Of a DNA stretch of 5,217 nt, positions 1 to 5,217 are shown one piece after another. The notes under the pieces were generated by a model. The model did no database searches and was not told the origin of the DNA. It saw only the letters and a program-made list of their open reading frames with translations. The position numbers and the translations under genes are program-made. The stretch is from Nocardioidaceae bacterium (GTDB lineage Bacteria > Actinomycetota > Actinomycetes > Propionibacteriales > Nocardioidaceae). Where the stretch lies: NCBI GenBank assembly GCA_013696365.1, contig JACCYS010000296.1, positions 1 to 5,217 on the forward strand, read 5' to 3'. Numbering within the stretch: position 1 is the stretch's first letter; each line of letters opens with the position of its first letter.

Positions 1-422
1 TGCTCGCCTGCCACGCGGTGGCGACCGCCGCGCTGCAGCGCGCCCGCGAGGGGCAGGGCCCGACCCTGGTCGAGGCCTTCACCTACCGGATGGGGGCGCA
101 CACCACCTCCGACGACCCGACCCGCTATCGACTGTCCGGCGACCTGGAGCATTGGAAGCTGAAAGACCCGATCGCCCGGGTGAAGGCATACCTGTCGCGC
201 GGCGGCGGCGCCGACGAGGCCTTCTTCGCCGACGTGGAGGCGGAGTCCGGCAGCATCGCTCAACGACTGCGCGAGGGCTGCCTGAGCATGCCCGACCCGG
301 ACGTGCTGGACATCTTCGACCAGGTGTACGCCGAGCCAACCGACGAGCTGGCCCGGCAGAAGGAACAGCTCGCCACCTACCTGGCCGGGTTCGAGACCGG
401 CGACGGGGCGGTGTCGGCATGA
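1..422 (+). CDS. 2-oxoacid dehydrogenase E1 component, alpha subunit (C-terminal part; probably branched-chain type)
   Basis: This is the C-terminal part of a thiamine-diphosphate-dependent E1 alpha subunit, which with E1 beta decarboxylates a 2-oxoacid and passes the acyl group to the lipoyl arm of E2 in the cytoplasm. The frame is open from base 3 and gives 139 residues to the TGA at 420-422. The family is usually about 360-400 residues, so roughly the first 60% lies outside the window, including the GDG...N cofactor motif. The GTG at 18 is internal, because the residues before it (LACHAV) already match the family. The key evidence is the conserved loop encoded at 84-131 (YRMGAHTTSDDPTRYR), with its ThDP-proximal His at 99-101 and the SDD that is phosphorylated in mitochondrial homologues. 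The stop overlaps the E1 beta start as ATGA. Automatic annotation may call it pdhA. A branched-chain substrate is inferred mainly from the E1 beta partner. Confidence 0.93.
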   Translation, partial: LACHAVATAALQRAREGQGPTLVEAFTYRMGAHTTSDDPTRYRLSGDLEHWKLKDPIARVKAYLSRGGGADEAFFADVEAESGSIAQRLREGCLSMPDPDVLDIFDQVYAEPTDELARQKEQLATYLAGFETGDGAVSA

Positions 423-1393
423 CCCAGCTGACCTTGGCCAAGGCGTTGACCAGCGGCATGCGTGCCGCGATGGAGTCCGACCCCAAGGTGCTGATCATGG
501 GTGAGGACGTCGGCAAGCTCGGCGGCGTGTTCCGAGTCACCGACGGCCTGCAGAAGGACTTCGGCGAGGACCGGGTGATCGACACCCCGCTGGCCGAGTC
601 CGGCATCCTCGGCACCGCGGTCGGGCTGGCGTTGCGCGGCTACCGCCCGGTGTGCGAGATCCAGTTCGACGGGTTCGTCTACCCCGCCTACGACCAGATC
701 GTCAGCCAGGTCGCGAAGATGCGCTTCCGCAGCCAGGGAAGGCTGTCGATGCCGATCGTCATCCGCATCCCCTTCGGCGGTGGTATCGGCGCGGTCGAGC
801 ACCACAGCGAGAGCCCGGAGGCGCAGTTCGCGCACACCGCCGGCCTCAAGGTCGTCGCCTGCGCCAACCCGGCCGACGCCTACTGGATGATCCAGCAGGC
901 CATCGCCTCCGACGACCCGATCGTGTTCCTCGAGCCGAAGCGCCGCTACTGGGAGAAGGCCGAGGTCGACGAGTCGGCCACCCCGGTTCCGCTGCACAGC
1001 TCGCGCATCGTCCGTGAGGGCGACGACGTGACCGTGCTGGCGTACGGGCCGATGGTCAAGACTTCGCTGGAGGCCGCCATCGCGGCCGGCGAGGAGCACA
1101 AGAGCCTGGAGGTTGTCGACCTGCGTAGCCTCTCGCCGCTGGACATGGACCCGGTGCTGGCGTCGGTGCGCAAAACCGGACGCGCGGTGGTGGTGCACGA
1201 GGCCGTGGTCAACCTCGGGTTGGGCGCCGAGCTGGCCGCCCGGATCAGCGAGGACGCGTTCTACGCGCTGGAGTCGCCGGTGCTGCGGGTGGGCGGTTTC
1301 GACACCCCGTACCCGCCGTCCCGGATCGAGGAGGAGTACCTGCCAGACCTAGACCGGGTGCTGGACGCTGTGGACCGGGCGCTCGCCTACTGA
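419..1393 (+). CDS. 2-oxoacid dehydrogenase E1 component, beta subunit (branched-chain type favoured; often labelled pdhB)
   Basis: This is the complete E1 beta subunit of 324 residues, the normal family length. It forms an alpha2beta2 heterotetramer with the preceding gene product and carries out oxidative decarboxylation of a 2-oxoacid. The N-terminal transketolase-like pyrimidine-binding domain (about residues 4-180) holds GEDVG at 28-32 and TPLAESGI at 56-63, with Glu60 as the expected ThDP-activating residue. The HHSESPEAQFAH segment at 128-139 contains the active-site His129. The C-terminal transketolase domain (about 195-320) follows, ending in the typical GGFDTPYPPS region. The SPEAxFAH signature resembles branched-chain E1 beta more than pyruvate E1 beta, which has an AAWYGH-like sequence there. 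I chose the ATG at 419 because it gives the family N-terminus (MTQLTLAKAL) and overlaps the upstream stop by four bases. The longer frame from 152 is E1 alpha read out of frame. No strong Shine-Dalgarno is seen, so translational coupling is likely. Confidence 0.95.
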   Translation: MTQLTLAKALTSGMRAAMESDPKVLIMGEDVGKLGGVFRVTDGLQKDFGEDRVIDTPLAESGILGTAVGLALRGYRPVCEIQFDGFVYPAYDQIVSQVAKMRFRSQGRLSMPIVIRIPFGGGIGAVEHHSESPEAQFAHTAGLKVVACANPADAYWMIQQAIASDDPIVFLEPKRRYWEKAEVDESATPVPLHSSRIVREGDDVTVLAYGPMVKTSLEAAIAAGEEHKSLEVVDLRSLSPLDMDPVLASVRKTGRAVVVHEAVVNLGLGAELAARISEDAFYALESPVLRVGGFDTPYPPSRIEEEYLPDLDRVLDAVDRALAY

Positions 1394-1414
1394 GCCCCTA
1401 CCCCTGAGCCGGAC

Positions 1415-1418
1415 GGAG
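1415..1418 (+). promoter_or_regulatory. Shine-Dalgarno for the E2 gene
   Basis: GGAG stands 10 bases before the ATG at 1429, in the 35-base gap after the E1 beta stop. The spacing is slightly long, but it is the only purine-rich candidate there. It supports the 1429 start, which is directly followed by the lipoyl-domain sequence. Confidence 0.5.
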
Positions 1419-1428
1419 ATCAGAAGCG

Positions 1429-2883
1429 ATGAGTCCAACGAGCGGAGCCAAACAGTTCAAGCTCCCCGACGTCGGTGAGGGACTCACCGAGGCAGAGATC
1501 GTCACCTGGCGGGTCAAGCCTGGGGACACCGTCGAGGTCAACGACGTCGTCGTCGAGATCGAGACCGCGAAGTCGCTCGTCGAGTTGCCCTGCCCATACG
1601 CCGGCACCGTGGCCGACCTGCTCGTCGGCGAGGGCGAGACGGTCGCCGTAGGCACCCCGATCATCGCGGTGTCCGACGGGTCCGACGGGTCCGACGGGGC
1701 TGTGGGCATACCGGCCGAGGAGGGTGCAGTCGAGCCCGGACTGATCGGCGGTCCCGCACCCGGGGGGCGCACCTCCGTGCTGGTCGGTTACGGGCCGAAG
1801 ACAACCGAGGCCAAGCGTCGCCCACGCAAGACTGGTGCGGTGCCCACCGGGGTGTCGTCGGCGACCGCACAGCAGGGGGTGCAGTCGGCGTTCTCCACCG
1901 AGGTCACCCCACCCACACCCGAGCTTGACGTCGAGCAGGCCGAGCCGGCCGTGCCACAGGTGGCAGACGTGGTCACCCGACGCTCACCGGGGCCCCCGGT
2001 GGCAGCACTGGGGGGCGGAGCGGCGCGGGTGATGGCAAAGCCGCCGGTACGCAAGCTGGCCAAGGATCTGGGCGTCGATCTAGGCGCCGTGCCGGCCACC
2101 GGTCCCGGCGGAGTGGTCACCCGCGCGGACGTCGAGGGTCACGCACGCGGCGAGTCATCGACCCCCGAGGCGGCGCCGACATCCGGGAGCGAGACCCGCA
2201 TCCCCGTCAAGGGTGTTCGCAAGATGACCGCGCAGGCGATGGTCGCCAGTGCCTTCACCGCCCCACACGTCACCGAATGGGTGACGATCGACGCCACCCG
2301 CACGATGCGGTTGGTGCAGCGGCTGCGGGCCGACCGCGACTTCGCCGACGGCAAGGTGTCCCCGCTGCTGGTGGTCGCCAAGGCGGTGTGCCTTGCCGCG
2401 CGGCGTACCCCTGAGGTGAACGCCACCTTCGACGATGCGGCGCAAGAGATCGTGCTCAAGCACGGCGTCAACCTCGGTATCGCCGCCGCCACCCCGAGAG
2501 GGCTCGTGGTGCCCAACATCAAGGGTGCTGACCAGATGACGCTGCGTGAGCTCGCGGGGGCGCTCTCCGAGCTGACCGACACGGCGCGCGAGGGGCGGAC
2601 CCAGCCCGAGCAGATGGCCGGGGGCACGTTCACCATCACCAACGTGGGGGTCTTTGGCGTGGACGCAGGCACGCCGATCCTCAACCCGGGGGAGACCGGC
2701 ATCCTCGCCGTCGGTGCCATCGCCAAGAAGCCGTGGGTGGTCCGCAGCCGGGTGCGACCGCGATGGGTCACCACGCTGGCGTTGAGCTTCGACCATCGGG
2801 TGGTCGACGGTGCGCAGGGCAGCCGCTTCCTCGCCGACGTGGCAGCTCTGGTGCACGACCCGGCGCAGGCGCTGCTGCACTGA
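1429..2883 (+). CDS. Dihydrolipoamide acyltransferase (E2) of a 2-oxoacid dehydrogenase complex, branched-chain type favoured
   Basis: This 484-residue E2 core subunit carries the acyl group on a lipoyl arm and transfers it to CoA. The lipoyl domain spans about residues 8-81, with the lipoylated Lys48 in EIETAKS (codon 1570-1572). A long Pro/Ala/Gly/Thr-rich linker (about 82-200) starts with a perfect SDG triple repeat at 82-90 and contains LVGYG at 118-122, a motif I recall from other actinobacterial E2 proteins. The peripheral-subunit-binding domain (about 205-237) holds KPPVRKLAKDLGVDL and GPGGVVTRADV. The catalytic CAT domain (about 257-484) has FTITNVGVFG from 401 and the DHRVVDG active site at 455-461, with His456 and Asp460 present. 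All key residues are intact. It has one lipoyl domain but is longer than minimal single-lipoyl E2s because of the linker. It is the third gene of the E1 alpha-E1 beta-E2 operon. It may be labelled pdhC or acetyltransferase, and acyl specificity cannot be proved from sequence alone. Confidence 0.95.
   Translation: MSPTSGAKQFKLPDVGEGLTEAEIVTWRVKPGDTVEVNDVVVEIETAKSLVELPCPYAGTVADLLVGEGETVAVGTPIIAVSDGSDGSDGAVGIPAEEGAVEPGLIGGPAPGGRTSVLVGYGPKTTEAKRRPRKTGAVPTGVSSATAQQGVQSAFSTEVTPPTPELDVEQAEPAVPQVADVVTRRSPGPPVAALGGGAARVMAKPPVRKLAKDLGVDLGAVPATGPGGVVTRADVEGHARGESSTPEAAPTSGSETRIPVKGVRKMTAQAMVASAFTAPHVTEWVTIDATRTMRLVQRLRADRDFADGKVSPLLVVAKAVCLAARRTPEVNATFDDAAQEIVLKHGVNLGIAAATPRGLVVPNIKGADQMTLRELAGALSELTDTAREGRTQPEQMAGGTFTITNVGVFGVDAGTPILNPGETGILAVGAIAKKPWVVRSRVRPRWVTTLALSFDHRVVDGAQGSRFLADVAALVHDPAQALLH
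1672..1698 (+). repeat. Three perfect 9-base tandem repeats inside the E2 gene
   Basis: The unit tccgacggg occurs three times head to tail with no mismatch and encodes Ser-Asp-Gly three times (E2 residues 82-90). It lies exactly where the lipoyl domain passes into the flexible linker. Because the unit is a multiple of three, gain or loss of copies would keep the frame. Confidence 0.95.
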
Positions 2884-2891
2884 GCGCTTCA

Positions 2892-2916
2892 CAGCGCTGA
2901 TTGGGTCAAAGCGCTG
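2892..2916. other. Weak inverted repeat in the convergent E2/thioesterase gap (possible, unproven terminator)
   Basis: CAGCGCT at 2892-2898 is complementary to AGCGCTG at 2910-2916, with an 11-base loop. A competing six-base stem uses AGCGCT at 2883-2888 and 2893-2898 with a four-base loop. No T-run follows on either strand. This is the only place between the convergent genes where transcription from either side could end within the gap, but the structure is short and arises from the self-complementary core of the tandem repeat, so terminator function is doubtful. Confidence 0.25.
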
Positions 2917-2926
2917 ATTGGGTCAG
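2893..2926. repeat. 17-base tandem duplication between convergent genes
   Basis: The 17-base unit agcgctgattgggtcaa (2893-2909) is repeated at 2910-2926 with only the last base changed (a to g), giving 16 identical bases. The second copy contains the TGA stop of the - strand thioesterase gene (complement of 2923-2925). Each copy has the self-complementary core AGCGCT. A third AGCGCT lies at 2883-2888, overlapping the E2 stop codon. This looks like a small tandem duplication at the gene junction. Confidence 0.9.
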
Positions 2927-3339
2927 AGCACAGTGCCGCCGACGCTTCGTGAGGTGCCCAGGAACTCTGCCACCACCCGGCCACCCGCGTGCACGCTGAC
3001 GTCGTAGGTGCCGGTGCGGCCCACCAGCGACCGCTCCTCGGCGACGGCGACCAGCTCATCCCCGGCCGCGGCCGGCGCCAGATAGGTGATGTCGCAGTGA
3101 TAGGCCACCGACGCGACGTTGCGGCTGTTGCAAGCGAAGGCGAACGCACTGTCTGCCACTGCGAAGGCGAAACCGCCGTGCGCCGTGCCATGTCCGTTGA
3201 CCATGTCCGGGCGCACCGGCATCGCCACCGTGGCCCGACCCGGGGCTACGTCGACGATCCGCATGCCGAGCGCCCGGCTGGCATGGTCGTCGGCCCACAT
3301 GGCGTCGGCGCATGCCTTGGCCAACTCGTCCGGGGTCAC
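2923..3339 (-). CDS. paaI: PaaI-type hotdog-fold acyl-CoA thioesterase (hydroxyphenylacetyl-CoA thioesterase)
   Basis: This 138-residue single hotdog-domain protein is of normal length for PaaI. The family hydrolyses aryl-CoA thioesters such as ring-hydroxylated phenylacetyl-CoA and is thought to free CoA from dead-end products of the phenylacetate pathway in the cytoplasm. The diagnostic segment is VNGHGTAHGGFAFAVADSAF at residues 47-66, followed by AFACNS at 67-72. It contains Asn48, the HGG at 54-56 and Asp63, which aligns with the catalytic Asp of PaaI. The start is the GTG at 3339-3337. It overlaps the stop of the upstream GNAT gene as GTGA and gives the usual N-terminus, and only a weak purine stretch precedes it, so coupled translation is likely. 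A nearby paaN supports a phenylacetate role. Because the gene also adjoins an acyl-CoA-producing E2, a general acyl-CoA thioesterase remains possible. Confidence 0.9.
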   Translation of the reverse strand: MTPDELAKACADAMWADDHASRALGMRIVDVAPGRATVAMPVRPDMVNGHGTAHGGFAFAVADSAFAFACNSRNVASVAYHCDITYLAPAAAGDELVAVAEERSLVGRTGTYDVSVHAGGRVVAEFLGTSRSVGGTVL

Positions 3340-3827
3340 AACAACTCTTTGGTGAGCATCGCGCAGGTCTTGCCGTTGAGCTGCCAGAGGTGGCCTTGCT
3401 CGACATAGCCGCGCGCGGCATGGAACGCCAGCGACCCGACGTTGGGTGGCCTGCTGTAGACCTCAAGGGTCATCCGTCCAGCGGTGCGAGCGGCTCGCTC
3501 GAGATGGTCATAGAGCATCCTGCCGACGCCGCTCCGCCGCTGCGCCTCGGCCACCACCACCCGGTCGAGGTAGTGGAAGTCGTCGTAGCGGTCGCCGAAC
3601 CAGGCGTAGTTGGGGCTGTCGTACGGGCTGCCCGGTGCCAGCACCACGGCGAACCCGACCAGGACACGGCAGGCTGGGGTGTCGTCCTCGACCACCGCGA
3701 CCTGCTCGGCCTGACCGACAAGCCGGTCCAGACCGGCAGGGTCGAGCGGTGTCACGGCATCCAGCGCTGACTGGTTGAGGGCCAGCACCGCGTCGGCGTC
3801 CGCCGGGTCGTAACGTCGGGTGTGCAC
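3336..3827 (-). CDS. GNAT family N-acetyltransferase
   Basis: This 163-residue acetyl-CoA-dependent N-acetyltransferase has an unknown substrate. The single GNAT domain shows the N-terminal RRYDPADADAVLALNQ segment (residues 4-19), a middle YDSPNYAWFGDRYDDF stretch (69-84), and the core strand LDRVVV leading into the acetyl-CoA pyrophosphate loop QRRSGVG (96-102), which fits R/Q-x-x-G-x-G/A. The C-terminal EVYSRPPNVGSLAFHAARGY (122-141) is typical of the fold. I prefer the GTG at 3827-3825. It has AGGA (complement of 3835-3838) seven bases upstream and gives the usual short N-terminus. A longer reading from the GTG at 3854-3852 would add nine residues (VSSSCQDAA) and run over the AGGA. The gene leads the two-gene - strand unit with paaI and diverges from paaN. 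It could modify an amine, amino acid or protein, and nothing in the sequence decides which. Confidence 0.88.
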   Translation of the reverse strand: MHTRRYDPADADAVLALNQSALDAVTPLDPAGLDRLVGQAEQVAVVEDDTPACRVLVGFAVVLAPGSPYDSPNYAWFGDRYDDFHYLDRVVVAEAQRRSGVGRMLYDHLERAARTAGRMTLEVYSRPPNVGSLAFHAARGYVEQGHLWQLNGKTCAMLTKELL

Positions 3828-3834
3828 GGCCGCA

Positions 3835-3838
3835 TCCT
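3835..3838 (-). promoter_or_regulatory. Shine-Dalgarno deciding the GNAT start
   Basis: On the - strand AGGA stands seven bases before the GTG at 3827-3825, an optimal spacing. It favours this start over the GTG at 3854-3852, which would place the AGGA inside the coding region. Confidence 0.6.
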
Positions 3839-3843
3839 GGCAC

Positions 3844-3850
3844 GAGGAGG
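3844..3850 (+). promoter_or_regulatory. Strong Shine-Dalgarno for paaN
   Basis: GAGGAGG lies six bases before the ATG at 3857. It is near-perfect anti-16S complementarity and the strongest ribosome-binding site in the window. It fixes the paaN start. Confidence 0.9.
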
Positions 3851-3856
3851 ACACCG

Positions 3857-5217
3857 ATGGCCCACAACAGCGCAGTCACCGAGCGTCTCACCCAGCAACA
3901 TGGGGAGACTTTGGAGCAGGCGCTCGCGGCCATCCGCAAGCGGGATTACTGGTCGGCCTACCCAGAGTCGCCGAGCCCCCGGGTGTACGGCGAGCACGCC
4001 GCCGCCGACGGCGAGGCCGCATTCCGGCAGCGTCTCGGTGAGCCGTGGGGCGGGCAGACGCCGGGGGCCGCCGGGGTGGTGGCGACCGAGCGCTCGCCGT
4101 ACGGGCTGGAGCTCGGCGTGCGCTATCCGCGGGTCGCCAGCGACGGGCTCGACGAGCTGCTGGAAGCGGCCCGACGGGGGATGGGTGACTGGCGCGCCGC
4201 CGGACCGCAGGCGAGGGCCGCGGTCTGCCAGGAGGTGTTGGCGCGGCTGCATGCTCGGGTCTTCGAGCTGGCGCACGCGGTGCAGCACACCAGCGGGCAG
4301 GCGTTCGTGATGGCCTTCCAGGCCGGCGGCACGCACGCGCTGGACCGGGCGCTCGAGGCCCTGGTGTACGGCTTCGACCAGCAGACCCTGCACCCGGCCA
4401 CCGCGCTGTGGGAGAAGCCGGGGCGCGGCGAGCCGGTGCGGATGGACAAGACGTTCACCCCGGTGCCGCGTGGGGTGGGGCTGGTGGTCGGCTGCAATAC
4501 GTTCCCGACATGGAACTCGTGGCCGGGGCTGTTCGCGTCGTTGGTGTGCGGCAACGCCGTCGTGGTGAAACCGCACCCGCGGGCCGTGCTGCCGCTGGCG
4601 ATGACTGTCGAGGCATGCCGCGAGGTGCTCACCGAGGCGGGCTTTGACGCTGACCTGGTGACCTTGGCCGCCGAGGCCGAGGGGGATGGCTTGGCGGCCG
4701 AGCTGGCGGTGCGGCCGGAGGTGCGGCTGGTCGACTTCACCGGGTCGAATGCGTTCGGCAGCTGGCTCGAGGAGCACGCGACCCAGGCGACGGTCTTCAC
4801 CGAGAAGGCCGGCGTCAACACGGTCATCATCGACTCCACGGCCGACTTCTCCGCAATGTGCGACAACCTGGCGTTCTCGTTGGCGCTGTATACCGGGCAG
4901 ATGTGCACCGCCCCGCAGAACCTGCTGGTGCCTGCGGACGGCTTCGACACCGACGACGGCCACAAGTCCTACGACGAGGTCGCCGCCGGTATCGGTGCCG
5001 CGCTGGACCGGTTGCTCGGTGACAACAAGAGCGCAGTCGAGCTGCTCGGGGCAGTCGTGTCCGACGCGGTGCTGGCCCGGCTGGACGCCGCCGCCGATGG
5101 CGGGACGGGACGGGTGCTGGTCGAGTCGCGGGCGATTGAGCACCCGGCGTGGCCGCAGGCCACGGTGCGGACACCGCTGCTGCTCGGGCTTTCGGTGGCC
5201 GACGTGCAGACGTACGG
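3857..5217 (+). CDS. paaN: Phenylacetic acid degradation protein PaaN (PaaZ-like aldehyde dehydrogenase; 3' end missing)
   Basis: The frame is open from the ATG at 3857 to the window end, giving 453 complete codons and two bases. PaaN is an NAD(P)-dependent aldehyde dehydrogenase related to the N-terminal domain of PaaZ, which oxidises the semialdehyde formed when oxepin-CoA is ring-opened in aerobic phenylacetate degradation. Visible ALDH features are VVGCNTFPTWNSWP (211-224) with Asn214 at the oxyanion position, VVVKPHP with cofactor-binding Lys238, FTGSNAFG (294-301) for the cofactor, FTEKAGVN with the general base Glu316, and GQMCTAPQN with the nucleophile Cys350. Glu316 and Cys350 are 34 residues apart, as in classical ALDHs. 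The N-terminal ~100 residues, including WSAYPESPSPRVYGEHAA (31-48), precede the usual ALDH core. Actinobacterial PaaN proteins I recall are about 550 residues without the hydratase domain of PaaZ, but the missing 3' end prevents checking that. GAGGAGG upstream fixes the start. Confidence 0.93.
   Translation, partial: MAHNSAVTERLTQQHGETLEQALAAIRKRDYWSAYPESPSPRVYGEHAAADGEAAFRQRLGEPWGGQTPGAAGVVATERSPYGLELGVRYPRVASDGLDELLEAARRGMGDWRAAGPQARAAVCQEVLARLHARVFELAHAVQHTSGQAFVMAFQAGGTHALDRALEALVYGFDQQTLHPATALWEKPGRGEPVRMDKTFTPVPRGVGLVVGCNTFPTWNSWPGLFASLVCGNAVVVKPHPRAVLPLAMTVEACREVLTEAGFDADLVTLAAEAEGDGLAAELAVRPEVRLVDFTGSNAFGSWLEEHATQATVFTEKAGVNTVIIDSTADFSAMCDNLAFSLALYTGQMCTAPQNLLVPADGFDTDDGHKSYDEVAAGIGAALDRLLGDNKSAVELLGAVVSDAVLARLDAAADGGTGRVLVESRAIEHPAWPQATVRTPLLLGLSVADVQTY

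Noticed and set aside
152..418. An N-terminal extension of E1 beta by 89 codons
   Set aside because: These bases encode the conserved E1 alpha C-terminus in another frame. The extension is arginine-rich and absent from the family.
377..1198. A 273-codon open frame on the - strand opposite E1 beta
   Set aside because: It has biased composition (H, R, D, G, V) and no family motif, and lies fully opposite a conserved gene. It is explained by the absence of A/T-rich stop codons in GC-rich DNA.
2155..2892. A 245-codon open frame on the - strand opposite the E2 catalytic domain
   Set aside because: No motif is seen, and it runs antisense to an intact conserved acyltransferase domain. It is a shadow frame.
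2883..2922. A strong Rho-independent terminator between E2 and the thioesterase gene
   Set aside because: The stems are only six or seven bases and no T-run follows on either strand, so it is recorded only as a weak inverted repeat.
3761..3776. A third relative of the 17-base repeat (cagcgctgactggtt) inside the GNAT gene
   Set aside because: It matches cagcgctgattgggt only partly, encodes the ordinary GNAT segment NQSALD on the - strand, and lies about 840 bases away. It is probably coincidence, though a genome-wide count would settle it.
3828..3854. A nine-residue N-terminal extension of the GNAT protein from the GTG at 3854
   Set aside because: The AGGA at 3838-3835 would fall inside the coding region, and the shorter start has ideal spacing and a family-like N-terminus. 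The longer start is not fully excluded.
3752..5143. A 463-codon open frame on the - strand, almost entirely opposite paaN
   Set aside because: It is a high-GC shadow. The + strand frame encodes a clear ALDH with all catalytic residues and a strong Shine-Dalgarno, while the antisense product is rich in R, H, G, Q and P with no recognisable motif.
1..5217. Mobile element, phage, defence system, CRISPR, tRNA or riboswitch
   Set aside because: I saw no transposase, integrase, terminal inverted repeats, regularly spaced repeats or tRNA-like folds. Gaps between genes are at most about 40 bases, leaving no room for a riboswitch or RNA gene.

Overview
The window comes from a high-GC actinobacterium. 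Third codon positions are almost always G or C, GTG starts occur, and the proteins read like actinomycete homologues. An Intrasporangiaceae-like or other Micrococcales host is my guess from family resemblance only. Coding density is very high: six protein genes, no RNA gene, mobile element or CRISPR, and no gene-free stretch longer than about 40 bases.

Left part, + strand (1-2883): three consecutive genes of a 2-oxoacid dehydrogenase complex. They are the C-terminal end of E1 alpha (cut by the window edge), complete E1 beta, and complete E2 with one lipoyl domain. E1 alpha and E1 beta overlap by ATGA, and E2 follows after 35 bases. Such genes are often labelled pyruvate dehydrogenase (pdhA/pdhB/pdhC). 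The E1 beta active-site region reads like the branched-chain type, so a branched-chain 2-oxoacid dehydrogenase (bkdABC-like) is the better call. The E3 subunit is not in the window.

Middle part, - strand (2923-3827): a two-gene unit of a GNAT N-acetyltransferase followed by a PaaI-type hotdog thioesterase, overlapping by GTGA. It converges on the E2 gene across a 39-base gap that carries a 17-base tandem repeat.

Right part, + strand (3857 to the end): paaN, a PaaZ-like aldehyde dehydrogenase of phenylacetate breakdown, cut by the right edge. It diverges from the GNAT gene with only 29 bases between start codons, and that gap holds a Shine-Dalgarno sequence for each gene.

Together the genes suggest a catabolic neighbourhood for amino-acid-derived carbon. 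BCKDH turns branched-chain 2-oxoacids into acyl-CoAs, PaaN handles a ring-cleavage aldehyde of the phenylacetyl-CoA pathway, and PaaI rescues CoA from dead-end aryl-CoA thioesters. The role of the GNAT is unknown. I see no sign of an undescribed system. The notable points are local: the likely E1/E2 substrate assignment, two short tandem repeats, the compact divergent start region and the separation of paaN from the core paa genes within this window.
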